64,000 bases of DNA from Moheibacter lacus (GTDB taxonomy: Bacteria; Bacteroidota; Bacteroidia; Flavobacteriales; Weeksellaceae). The translations under genes were made by a program, and so were the position numbers. The stretch covers positions 642,595 to 706,594 of the forward strand of contig NZ_JACDZE010000001.1 of assembly GCF_014042165.1 (NCBI RefSeq), written 5' to 3'. Numbering within the stretch: position 1 is the stretch's first letter; every line of letters starts with the position of its first letter. Positions 1 to 7,448 of this stretch are shown one piece after another. The notes beneath the pieces were generated by a model. It saw only the letters and a list, made by a program, of their open reading frames with translations, had not been told where the DNA came from and did not search any database.

Positions 1-1027
1 ACAAAGTAGAATTGAGCTTAAAAACCGGGATTTGAAGGTAATTCGCCATGAAATCGATCTGTTGATTTCCATTGGCTTTTAGGAATTCATAAATCAATTT
101 TTCTTCGGGTTCCAATTCGACAAACAACTGAGTTTGAATCGGTTTGGGTTTCGCTTTCACATTAAAATACCGCAAAACATCTTCAGCTCCTCTGACCATC
201 ACAGCTTGATTGCTCTGAATCAACTCATTACAACCCAAACTGAATTTATCCTGCACCCTTCCCGGAACAGCAAAAACTTCACGGTTATAGGAATTAGCAA
301 ATTGCGCAGTCGCCAAAGCACCGCCTCTTACATCTGATTCTACAACGATTACAGCATCACATAGACCGGCGATGATCCGGTTTCTCAAAATAAAATTAAT
401 GGGTTCGGCATTGTGAAATGAAGAATATTCAGAAAGCAAAGCGCCGTTTTTAACGATTTCTTTTGCTTCTTTTTTATGCGCCGATGGCGAAATCCGATTT
501 AAACCATGTGCCAATACCCCTAAATTGGGGATTTGATGTTTGATACAATTCCGATGTGCTTCTATGTCGCAACCAAATGCCAAACCGCTGACAATTGCGA
601 TGTTTTGACCTGCTATATTTTCAATGAATTCTTCGATGAATTTTTTACCATAAACCGTCATTTTACGCGTTCCAACAATACCGATCATCAATTTTTCTTT
701 CCAACCATAATTTCCTTTTTTAAATAAAATCAAAGGCGATTCTGTGCAGTTTTTTAATTTTTCGGGATAATTTTCAGTATCAAAACCCAATATTTCGATT
801 TCATGTTTGGAACAAAAATCCATTTCTTTCTGTACCAAATCCAATAATTCTTGAGATTGGAAATAAGAGATGAACTCTTTACGTCCTCTGAAAATTTCTT
901 TTAATTCTTTTTCAGAAAGATCCCACAGCGTTTTTGGATCAATCGTCTTCATGATTTTACGCTGATTGACAGGGCCTAAACCAGGAATATAAGTCAAGGC
1001 CATTTGGTATAGTAGGTCAGAGTTCAT
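1..1027 (-). CDS. dprA: DNA processing protein DprA (3' end cut by window edge)
   Basis: Reading the minus strand from the ATG at 1027 gives an open frame to the window edge (about 342 codons). The start reads MNSDLLYQMALTYIPGLGPV, a helix-hairpin-helix-like N-terminus. A Rossmann-fold DprA core follows, with GIVGTRKMTVYG, then SGLAFGCDIEAHR, then LSEYSSF and NFILRNRIIAGL, and VPGRV near the end of the core. DprA loads RecA onto incoming single-stranded DNA during natural transformation. The C-terminal winged-helix part continues beyond the window. It is divergent from the SPOR gene to its right. Identity is clear from the motif order; natural competence itself is not shown. Confidence 0.93.
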   Translation of the reverse strand, partial: MNSDLLYQMALTYIPGLGPVNQRKIMKTIDPKTLWDLSEKELKEIFRGRKEFISYFQSQELLDLVQKEMDFCSKHEIEILGFDTENYPEKLKNCTESPLILFKKGNYGWKEKLMIGIVGTRKMTVYGKKFIEEFIENIAGQNIAIVSGLAFGCDIEAHRNCIKHQIPNLGVLAHGLNRISPSAHKKEAKEIVKNGALLSEYSSFHNAEPINFILRNRIIAGLCDAVIVVESDVRGGALATAQFANSYNREVFAVPGRVQDKFSLGCNELIQSNQAVMVRGAEDVLRYFNVKAKPKPIQTQLFVELEPEEKLIYEFLKANGNQQIDFMANYLQIPVFKLNSTL

Positions 1028-1080
1028 GACTTAAATGTAGGGAAAGTTTATTAACAATTTATTTACCACAGGTGATTTTC

Positions 1081-1088
1081 TATATTTG
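1081..1088 (+). promoter_or_regulatory. Bacteroidota-type -7 box TATATTTG
   Basis: The octamer TATATTTG matches the TAnnTTTG -7 consensus of Bacteroidota promoters and lies 18 bases before the ATG at 1107. It would drive the HU/SPOR protein gene with a very short leader. I do not see a clear -33 TTG partner. Confidence 0.5.
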
Positions 1089-1106
1089 TTTTTGTAATTT
1101 TGGATT

Positions 1107-1994
1107 ATGAATTTGGAAAAACACATCTCATTTTTATTGTACCGCCATGATTGTGTGGTCGTTCCGGAATTTGGGGCATTTATCACCCAAAAATCCAATT
1201 CGGCATATACACCGGAAACCGCTGTTTTCTCGCCTCCCTCTAAAAAAATCGCTTTCAATCCATCTTTGATTTTAAATGATGGGTTATTGGTTCAAGAATT
1301 GGCGCAATCTACAGGAATTTCTTTTGAAAAAGCAAAAGAAGAAATCGAAACAACGGTTCGGTTTTGGAAGAATCATTTGAACACCAATTCCAGCTTGGTT
1401 TTGGCTGAATTGGGAAATTTCACAAAAGATGAGACCGGACGATTAGAATTCGAGCCCAATGCTGAAAATTATCTATTGGAAGCATTTGGACTAGAAAGTA
1501 TCAGAGCCAAATACATATTACCGACAGAAAACAATCAAAGTTCATCGACCATTTGGTGGAAAGCCGCAGCTATGGTTCCTATTTTAATCGGTGGATTCCT
1601 TTATTTCGGGAAACCTCAGCCTGTCACTGATTACGTCAACCAACAATGGAGCGGTTTTGTTTCTCCTGTTTTCAACCCAAATACTGAAGCTGCAAAAGCC
1701 GTTGCTTCACCTATCAAAATAGTTGAATCGGAAGCGACAACTTATAAAGAAGAAGTTTTGACCGTTTACGATCACCAAGTCATTTCGGGTTCATTCCGAA
1801 AACTTGAAGAAGCAAATGCTCAAGTAGAAAAATTGCATGAACAGGGATTTACAGCCGCAAAAATGACACAGAAAAAAGGAAGTTATTATTATGTGGCTTT
1901 TAAAACATTTCCAACCAAAGATGAAGCGCAACAATACCGAAGAGAAATTGGGGAAGAATTCCCTGAAACTTGGGTTTTATCTCTGAAAGATTAA
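1107..1994 (+). CDS. HU-CCDC81/SPOR domain membrane protein
   Basis: This 295-residue protein starts with MNLEKHISFLLYRHDCVVVP, typical of the HU-CCDC81 domain that precedes SPOR domains in Bacteroidota. The N-terminal part (about 1-130) has two HU-like segments, including VLAELGNFTKDETGRLEF. One membrane segment lies near residues 150-168 (AAAMVPILIGGFLYFG). A SPOR domain fills the C-terminus (about 215-290, VISGSFRKLEEANAQVEKL). SPOR domains bind denuded septal peptidoglycan, so a role in cell-envelope or division is likely; DNA binding by the HU part is unproven. A strong hairpin terminator follows at 2022-2053. Confidence 0.85.
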   Translation: MNLEKHISFLLYRHDCVVVPEFGAFITQKSNSAYTPETAVFSPPSKKIAFNPSLILNDGLLVQELAQSTGISFEKAKEEIETTVRFWKNHLNTNSSLVLAELGNFTKDETGRLEFEPNAENYLLEAFGLESIRAKYILPTENNQSSSTIWWKAAAMVPILIGGFLYFGKPQPVTDYVNQQWSGFVSPVFNPNTEAAKAVASPIKIVESEATTYKEEVLTVYDHQVISGSFRKLEEANAQVEKLHEQGFTAAKMTQKKGSYYYVAFKTFPTKDEAQQYRREIGEEFPETWVLSLKD

Positions 1995-2021
1995 GAAAGA
2001 ATTTGAAAATCTATAATTATT

Positions 2022-2053
2022 AAAGACCTTTGCACCGCAATAGGTCTTTTTTT
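2022..2053 (+). terminator. Intrinsic terminator abutting the next start codon
   Basis: AAAGACCT (2022-2029) pairs with AGGTCTTT (2042-2049), and inside it TTGC (2030-2033) pairs with GCAA (2037-2040) around an ACC loop. A run of seven T (2047-2053) follows. The T run ends one base before the ATG of the thioesterase at 2054. The loop strand also contains CCTTTGCACC, close to a Bacteroidota -7 box, so the element may serve as terminator and promoter at once. Confidence 0.7.
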
Positions 2054-2575
2054 ATGAACACAAAAATCAAAACTCCAGCTGATTCTGCTGCCGTACTAAC
2101 CAATCTGGTACTTCCGGGTGAAACCAATATGTTGAACAACTTATTTGGTGGAGAACTGTTGGCAAGGATGGACAGGATTTCCTCTATCGCGGCTCGCCGT
2201 CATGCTGAAAGCTTTCAAGTTGTAACAGCAAGTGTGAACCACGTATCGTTTAACACGCCGATTCCGCTGGGAAGCATCGTGAAACTTGAAGCCAAAGTAA
2301 CGCGTGCTTTCTCAAGTTCTATGGAAATTTATGTGGACGTTTGGATCGATGATCCCATGACCCAAGAATTGATCAAGACCAATAATGGAATTTATACGTT
2401 TGTAGCGGTAGATGAAAACAATAAACCAACTCAAGTTCCACAAATACAACCGGAAACGGAAGAAGAAAAAGAACGTTTTGATGCGGCACTGCGTAGAAAG
2501 CAATTGAGTCTAATTCTCGCCGGAAAAATGAATCCGAAAGATGCCCATGAGCTGAAAGCGTTGTTTATAGGTTAA
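2054..2575 (+). CDS. Acyl-CoA thioesterase, hotdog fold (YciA/BACH type)
   Basis: A 173-residue single hotdog protein that would hydrolyse acyl-CoA thioesters. The segment NMLNNLFGGELLARMDRISS, followed by RRHAESF, is the family signature (FGG-x-LL-x-MD with a downstream RHA). The frame is open from a TTG at 2030, but that start lies inside the terminator hairpin, so the ATG at 2054 (MNTKIKTPADS) is preferred. It ends convergently against the TlpA-like gene, overlapping it by about four bases (2572-2575). Substrate is unknown; a general housekeeping thioesterase is the simplest reading. Confidence 0.85.
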   Translation: MNTKIKTPADSAAVLTNLVLPGETNMLNNLFGGELLARMDRISSIAARRHAESFQVVTASVNHVSFNTPIPLGSIVKLEAKVTRAFSSSMEIYVDVWIDDPMTQELIKTNNGIYTFVAVDENNKPTQVPQIQPETEEEKERFDAALRRKQLSLILAGKMNPKDAHELKALFIG

Positions 2576-3141
2576 TTTTCCGAAATCAATTTATCAAGCA
2601 TGGCATGAACTTCGGGCGCATTCCAGTCTGCCATTCCTTTTTCTACAAAAACAATTTCCCCATTTTTATTGATGACATAAGTGGTAGGCAAAGTATTTGG
2701 AATGAAATCTTTTGAAGGTTTATTGGCGATTTCATAGACCGGAAAATTGTAATTTGTCTTTTCCAAAAAAGATTTTATTTTTTCCGGTTTATCTCCTCTG
2801 GAAATAAAGAGAAAATTCACTTCTTTTTTTTTGGCATCGTATAAATTTTGCATGCTTGGCATTTCGGCCACACAAGGCCCACACCAAGTTCCCCAAAAAT
2901 TAATCAGTATAACTTTTCCTTTCATTGCTTCTAAATTGGTGTCGGAAAAACCATTGTATCCCAACAAATTGATTTGCCAATCTTTGGGTTCCAAATTTTT
3001 ATGGGTCATTTCTAATTTTGGATCTGAAGCCGTAAAAGCCAAAATTTTTGCATGAATCGTCTTCCCCAAAGGTGTTAAAAACAATACCAAAAGCCCCACA
3101 ACCAACAAAACACTCGTGATTTGATCTCTATTCAACTTCAT
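2572..3141 (-). CDS. TlpA-like membrane-anchored thiol:disulfide oxidoreductase
   Basis: The 189-residue protein has an N-terminal membrane anchor (about 8-24, ITSVLLVVGLLVLFL) and an extracytoplasmic thioredoxin fold. The active site WCGPC is at residues 86-90 in NFWGTWCGPCVAEMPSMQ, and the cis-proline loop reads TLPTTYVIN. It is a TlpA/ResA-type reductant of periplasmic disulfides, possibly for cytochrome maturation or general thiol repair. Its start overlaps the end of the upstream membrane-protein gene by 14 bases, so the two are translationally coupled. Confidence 0.88.
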   Translation of the reverse strand: MKLNRDQITSVLLVVGLLVLFLTPLGKTIHAKILAFTASDPKLEMTHKNLEPKDWQINLLGYNGFSDTNLEAMKGKVILINFWGTWCGPCVAEMPSMQNLYDAKKKEVNFLFISRGDKPEKIKSFLEKTNYNFPVYEIANKPSKDFIPNTLPTTYVINKNGEIVFVEKGMADWNAPEVHAMLDKLISEN

Positions 3142-3829
3142 GATTTTCTTCCAATTTTATAATTTTTCTTTTTGTTCCAATGAATTTTCCCAGAAAATTG
3201 GAAACCATAATGGATCCCAAAATAGCCATAAACATGATCGCAACTTCTAAATCCCAATCTTTTTGATACATGAACAAACTAAAAATCAGCAGAATGAATA
3301 AAGGAATTGAAAAGCTGATGAAGTTTTGATAAAAATTCTTTCGAGTTGAAAAATAACCATTTAAAAATCCGAAAATGAGAAATAATGCAATCATCAAATA
3401 TTTGGGGTCAATTTTCTCAAAAACAAAACGGGGAATTAAAATAAATACCAACAAACATCCCAATCCCAATTGGATTCCCAGATTTAATTTGAGTTTTAAA
3501 CCGTCGGTCAAAACAAAACCAACAATCGCGGGAACTGCCCAAAAACTAAAATAATAAACTGAAATTCTCATCAAAATCCGACTATCCAATAATTCCAACC
3601 TCCCATTTATTAAAAAAATCAGAACATTTGCAAAAAGACAAACCAACAATCCGAATATAAAATACCATTTTCTAACTTGGGTTTCTTTCAGATAAAAAAC
3701 ACTAAAAACGGTCGTAAAAACCAAGATAAAAGTTCCGGAATCTCCTAACCTGACTAATAAAGGAAACAATGCGGAAAATATGATTAAAAGAAAGGATATG
3801 CTGAGGCGAAGTTTTGGAGAGAACGTCAT
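3128..3829 (-). CDS. Multi-pass membrane protein of unknown function
   Basis: This 233-residue protein is almost entirely hydrophobic, with about seven predicted membrane helices and a short charged C-terminus (KFIGTKRKIIKLEENHEVE). I recognise no catalytic motif or named family. It is the first gene of a two-gene unit with the TlpA-like protein, overlapping it by 14 bases. A role linked to the thioredoxin partner is possible but only inferred from the coupling. Confidence 0.75.
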   Translation of the reverse strand: MTFSPKLRLSISFLLIIFSALFPLLVRLGDSGTFILVFTTVFSVFYLKETQVRKWYFIFGLLVCLFANVLIFLINGRLELLDSRILMRISVYYFSFWAVPAIVGFVLTDGLKLKLNLGIQLGLGCLLVFILIPRFVFEKIDPKYLMIALFLIFGFLNGYFSTRKNFYQNFISFSIPLFILLIFSLFMYQKDWDLEVAIMFMAILGSIMVSNFLGKFIGTKRKIIKLEENHEVE

Positions 3830-3867
3830 GGAATCAAAGTTAAACTTTCTAAATATACAAAATTTGA

Positions 3868-4308
3868 TTAGCGTTTTGCATTAAAAAATCCTTTCACCAC
3901 TTCCGAACATTCATTTTCCAAAACCCCAAAAACCATTTCCGTTTTGGGATGGAGTTGAACGCCGGCGGTTTGAAACCCACGTTTTTCATCTCGTGCACCG
4001 ATTACTATTTTGCTGATTTGGCTCCAATAAACCGCTCCGGCACACATCACACAAGGCTCAAGTGTGACGTAAAGTGTACAATCTTTTAAGTATTTCCCTC
4101 CCAAATAATTGGCCGCTGAAGTAATGGCCTGCATTTCTGCATGCGCCGTCACATCGGTCAATGTTTCGGTCAGGTTATGTCCCTTTGCGATGATTTTATT
4201 TTTAGAAACAATGATGGCGCCAACGGGAACTTCATCTTTTTCCAAAGCGGCAAAAGCTTCGTCCAAAGCTTTTCTCATGAAATATTCGTCTGAAAAGAGT
4301 TCTTCCAT
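3868..4308 (-). CDS. tadA: tRNA-specific adenosine deaminase
   Basis: A 146-residue cytidine/deoxycytidylate deaminase-fold enzyme that converts A34 to inosine in the anticodon of tRNA-Arg(ACG). The zinc site is complete: HAE at residues 56-58 (proton shuttle Glu58) and PCVMC at 85-89 (Cys86, Cys89). Length and the N-terminal helix MEELFSDEYFMRKALDEAF match bacterial TadA. It stands alone, separated from rplY by the terminator at 4325-4363. Confidence 0.93.
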   Translation of the reverse strand: MEELFSDEYFMRKALDEAFAALEKDEVPVGAIIVSKNKIIAKGHNLTETLTDVTAHAEMQAITSAANYLGGKYLKDCTLYVTLEPCVMCAGAVYWSQISKIVIGARDEKRGFQTAGVQLHPKTEMVFGVLENECSEVVKGFFNAKR

Positions 4309-4324
4309 TCTGTAAATTTAGTTC

Positions 4325-4363
4325 AAAAAAAATGCGAAACACGCTGAGCGCATTTCGCATTTT
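4325..4363 (-). terminator. Intrinsic terminator of rplY
   Basis: AAAATGCGAAA (4329-4339) and TTTCGCATTTT (4353-4363) form an 11-bp perfect stem around a 13-base loop. Read on the minus strand it is followed by a run of T, so it terminates the prs-rplY transcript just before tadA. Confidence 0.85.
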
Positions 4364-4381
4364 GTAAAAAATTTTTCAATT

Positions 4382-5020
4382 TTATTCAGCTGCGTTTCCT
4401 TCTTCAGCTGCTCCTTCAGCAGATGCTTCTGCACCTTCTGTAGCCTCATCATCATCGTCAGTATCAGCAACAGCTGTTCTAGACGTTCTGATCGCTACGA
4501 TAACTGCATTGTCTGGGTGAAGGATAGTAAAATCGTTGCTACGGATAGATTCCACATATTTTTTGTGTCCGATACGCATAGGCGTTACATCGATTACGAT
4601 TTCATCCGGTAAGTTAGCTGGAACCGCTCTTACTTTCAATTTACGCATGTTGAAACGCATCACACCTCCATTTACCACACCACGAGCACGACCTGTCAAA
4701 CGTACAGGTACTTCGATCGCAACTGGTTTGTCATCATGCAATTGATAAAAATCAGCATGGATGATTTTGTCCGTTACCGGGTGGAATTGGATGTCCTGCA
4801 AAATTGCAGCTACTTTCGTTCCGTCAACCAACTCTAAGTTCACTGTGTGTGCGTCCGGTGTATAAACCAAATGCTTGAATTCTTTCTCGTCTGCCGAGAA
4901 ATGCAAAGGTTCATTTCCACCATAAACAACACAAGGTACTTGGTCAGCATTACGTAAGGTACGCGTCGAAGCTTTACCCACGCTTTCTCTTTTTACACCT
5001 TGAATTGTAATAGATTTCAT
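4382..5020 (-). CDS. rplY: 50S ribosomal protein L25 (long Ctc-type)
   Basis: A 212-residue L25/TL5/Ctc protein that binds 5S rRNA. The start MKSITIQGVKRESVGKAST and the L25 core FYQLHDDKPVAIEVPVRLTG are characteristic. The C-terminal tail is acidic and Ala/Glu-rich (EATEGAEASAEGAAEEGNAAE region), as in Bacteroidota homologues. An upstream in-frame extension is open, but the ATG at 5020 matches the family start. It lies ten bases after prs and is probably co-transcribed with it. Confidence 0.95.
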   Translation of the reverse strand: MKSITIQGVKRESVGKASTRTLRNADQVPCVVYGGNEPLHFSADEKEFKHLVYTPDAHTVNLELVDGTKVAAILQDIQFHPVTDKIIHADFYQLHDDKPVAIEVPVRLTGRARGVVNGGVMRFNMRKLKVRAVPANLPDEIVIDVTPMRIGHKKYVESIRSNDFTILHPDNAVIVAIRTSRTAVADTDDDDEATEGAEASAEGAAEEGNAAE

Positions 5021-5030
5021 ATAAAAATAA

Positions 5031-5966
5031 TTAAATAATAAATTTCGAACTAATTGATTTTCTGCTGTGTACCATATGCATAACATCAGCGAAAAGTGGG
5101 GCGCAAGATAACACTTTTATTTTAGATACCGAATTATTTTTCAACGGAATACTATCAGTTACAGCTACTTCCACCAAAGGAGAATTTTCTATCCGTTCAT
5201 AAGCACTTCCAGAAAGAACCGGATGTGTCGCTACTGCTCTTACGCTTTTGGCTCCTTTTTCCATAATCAACTCTGCCGCTTTGGTCAGCGTTCCAGCCGT
5301 ATCGATCATATCATCCAGCAAAATCACATTTTTTCCTTTCACATCACCGATCAACATCATATTTTCCACCTGATTGGCGCGTTTACGCTCTTTGTGACAA
5401 ATTACGATGTCTGCATTTAGATGTTTCGAATAATTATTGGCACGTTTGGCTCCTCCCATGTCTGGCGAAGCAATCGTTACATTCTCCAAATTCAAACTCT
5501 GAATATAATCCACAAACACCGTTGAAGCATAAAGATGATCTACCGGAATTTCAAAAAATCCTTGAATCTGATCCGCATGTAAATCCATCGTCATCACACG
5601 TGTTGCTCCAGCTTCTGTCAGCATTTTGGCTACCAATTTTGCGCCGATCGGAACACGAGGCGCATCCTTTCTATCCTGTCTTGCAAAACCATAATAAGGA
5701 ATGACCGCCGTAATTTTGTCGGCCGAAGCTCTTTTTGCAGCATCACACATCAACAAAAGCTCCATCAAATTATCACTTGGCTGAAAGGTAGATCCGATTA
5801 AAAAAACACGACTTCCACGCACAGATTGTTCAAATGCAGGCTGAAATTCACCATCACTGAAACTAACGATTTTCAGTTTTCCTAATTTTTCACCATAGTG
5901 ATCAGCAATTTTCTCTGCTAATTCTTGGCTTCCACGGGTTGAAAATAAAAGTGCTTGTTGTTCCAT
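5031..5966 (-). CDS. prs: Ribose-phosphate pyrophosphokinase
   Basis: The 311-residue enzyme makes PRPP from ribose-5-phosphate and ATP for purine, pyrimidine, His and Trp synthesis. Visible signatures are the N-terminal FSDGEF loop, YYGFARQDRKD of the ATP site, the MTMDLHADQIQGFFEIPVDH motif and the PRPP loop DDMIDTAGTL. Length is as expected for class I enzymes. A -7 box (TAATTTTG on the minus strand) lies at 6009-6002. prs-rplY is a conserved pairing. Confidence 0.96.
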   Translation of the reverse strand: MEQQALLFSTRGSQELAEKIADHYGEKLGKLKIVSFSDGEFQPAFEQSVRGSRVFLIGSTFQPSDNLMELLLMCDAAKRASADKITAVIPYYGFARQDRKDAPRVPIGAKLVAKMLTEAGATRVMTMDLHADQIQGFFEIPVDHLYASTVFVDYIQSLNLENVTIASPDMGGAKRANNYSKHLNADIVICHKERKRANQVENMMLIGDVKGKNVILLDDMIDTAGTLTKAAELIMEKGAKSVRAVATHPVLSGSAYERIENSPLVEVAVTDSIPLKNNSVSKIKVLSCAPLFADVMHMVHSRKSISSKFII

Positions 5967-6001
5967 TTTAATGTCATTGTGAATTCTGCGTTAACGGTGT
6001 G

Positions 6002-6009
6002 CAAAATTA
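6002..6009 (-). promoter_or_regulatory. -7 box TAATTTTG for prs-rplY
   Basis: On the minus strand 6009-6002 reads TAATTTTG, a TAnnTTTG match 36 bases before the prs ATG. Confidence 0.45.
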
Positions 6010-6103
6010 TAAAATTCTGGGCTTTTTCTAAATTTATTATCCAATTATATTTGAAAAAATAATTGGACCTTCATTAATCCTCATCACACGGTAAATCAAC
6101 CAA

Positions 6104-7408
6104 TTAATTTCTTCTATCCAAAAATGTAATGGCTTTTCTAGAACTATCAGGAAATTTCAACTTCATAATTTCCGCTTCACTTACGAAATGAATCCGAGGA
6201 CTGACGCGCACTTTCGCACGAAATCGGTCTTTGATTTTATCTAACATCTCATCAGAATCGTCCGTTGAAAAAACGACAACTTGAATTTCATCTTCGTTAA
6301 TTTCGCTTGAAAAAACTTCGATGACGTGATGCTTCACCTCATCAAAATCATTCAACAAATCCAATAATGATGGCGGATACAAAGAAGTGCCTTTGTATTT
6401 GATCATCTGTTGTTTTCGCCCCACCAACGGCCCCAAACGCATAGAAGTTCTACCACAACTGCATGGCTCAAAATGAGGCTGAACGATATCTCCGGTTTTG
6501 TATCGAAGCAAAGGCATTCCTTCCACACCCAAAGTCGTGATCACCAATTCTCCAGGCATTCCTTGTTGAACAGGTTGATTTTCATCATCTAGAAATTCGC
6601 AAATGATCAATTCCGGATGCAGATGTCCGCCCTTTCCAGCTTCACATTCCGTAAAAGCCGTTCCCATTTCTGTTGAAGCATAGGTCGAATACAATTCTAT
6701 CGGCCATTTGGATTTGATTTTGGTTGCCAAAATATTGTCCGAAAAATCTTGGTTCCGCAAAGGCTCGCCTATACAAATCGCTTTTTGGATACTCGAATTT
6801 TGATAATCAATTGCGTTAGATTCGGCAAATTCGATCATTTTCAATAAAAACGACGGCACACAAATCAAAGTATCAGGCTGCACTCTCTTGATCGTATCCC
6901 ATTGCAATTCCGGAACGCCTGAACCTACGCGTATCATTCCGACTCCGGCTTTTCGCGCACCGAGAAAATACGCCAAACCGGCCATAAATCTACGGTCGAT
7001 GGTCGTCGTCAATTGGATAATGCTATCCGAATTTAGTCCGGCACACTGAAAAGAAAGTTCTTCGTTATACGCCAAACGATCCAAATCTCCATCGGTCAAT
7101 GCCACCAAAACCGGATCTCCGGAAGTCCCGGAAGACGTCACATAATCGGCGATTTTCGACTTTTCTACGCATAAAAATTGATCATTGTATTTTTGCAAAT
7201 CGTCTTTGGTTGTCACCGGAATTTGAACCAAATCTTCCAGCGATTTTATCTCCGCAATATCAATTCCTTCCCTTTGAAATAATTCGGAATAATAAGTCGA
7301 ATTCATCTTTAGATACATCAAATGTTCTTTCAATTTCACTTCTTGAAAGGCTTTGATTTCAGTTGAATTTTTGGTTTCTATATCGGGAATTGGGATCATT
7401 TTATTCAA
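6104..7408 (-). CDS. Adenylate-forming acyl/aryl-CoA (or -ACP) ligase, PaaK-like
   Basis: A 434-residue phenylacetate-CoA-ligase-like enzyme of the ANL superfamily. The ATP loop VTSSGTSGDPV, the YASTEMGTAF adenine-binding motif and the LLRYKTGDI hinge region are all present, followed by a small C-terminal domain. In this pigment cluster the natural substrate is 4-coumarate released by the tyrosine ammonia lyase, which would be activated as the polyene starter. Either ATG at 7408 or 7399 could be used. It is the last gene of the left arm. CoA versus ACP as acceptor cannot be told from sequence. Confidence 0.85.
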   Translation of the reverse strand: MNKMIPIPDIETKNSTEIKAFQEVKLKEHLMYLKMNSTYYSELFQREGIDIAEIKSLEDLVQIPVTTKDDLQKYNDQFLCVEKSKIADYVTSSGTSGDPVLVALTDGDLDRLAYNEELSFQCAGLNSDSIIQLTTTIDRRFMAGLAYFLGARKAGVGMIRVGSGVPELQWDTIKRVQPDTLICVPSFLLKMIEFAESNAIDYQNSSIQKAICIGEPLRNQDFSDNILATKIKSKWPIELYSTYASTEMGTAFTECEAGKGGHLHPELIICEFLDDENQPVQQGMPGELVITTLGVEGMPLLRYKTGDIVQPHFEPCSCGRTSMRLGPLVGRKQQMIKYKGTSLYPPSLLDLLNDFDEVKHHVIEVFSSEINEDEIQVVVFSTDDSDEMLDKIKDRFRAKVRVSPRIHFVSEAEIMKLKFPDSSRKAITFLDRRN

Positions 7409-7448
7409 TTTTAAATTTTGAATGATGAATTTTAAATGAAATTCATTT

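Noticed and set aside
3835-3842. TAACTTTG on the minus strand before the membrane protein at 3829
   Set aside because: Matches the -7 consensus but is only five bases from the ATG, so the transcript would start at or inside the start codon; left out as a firm promoter.
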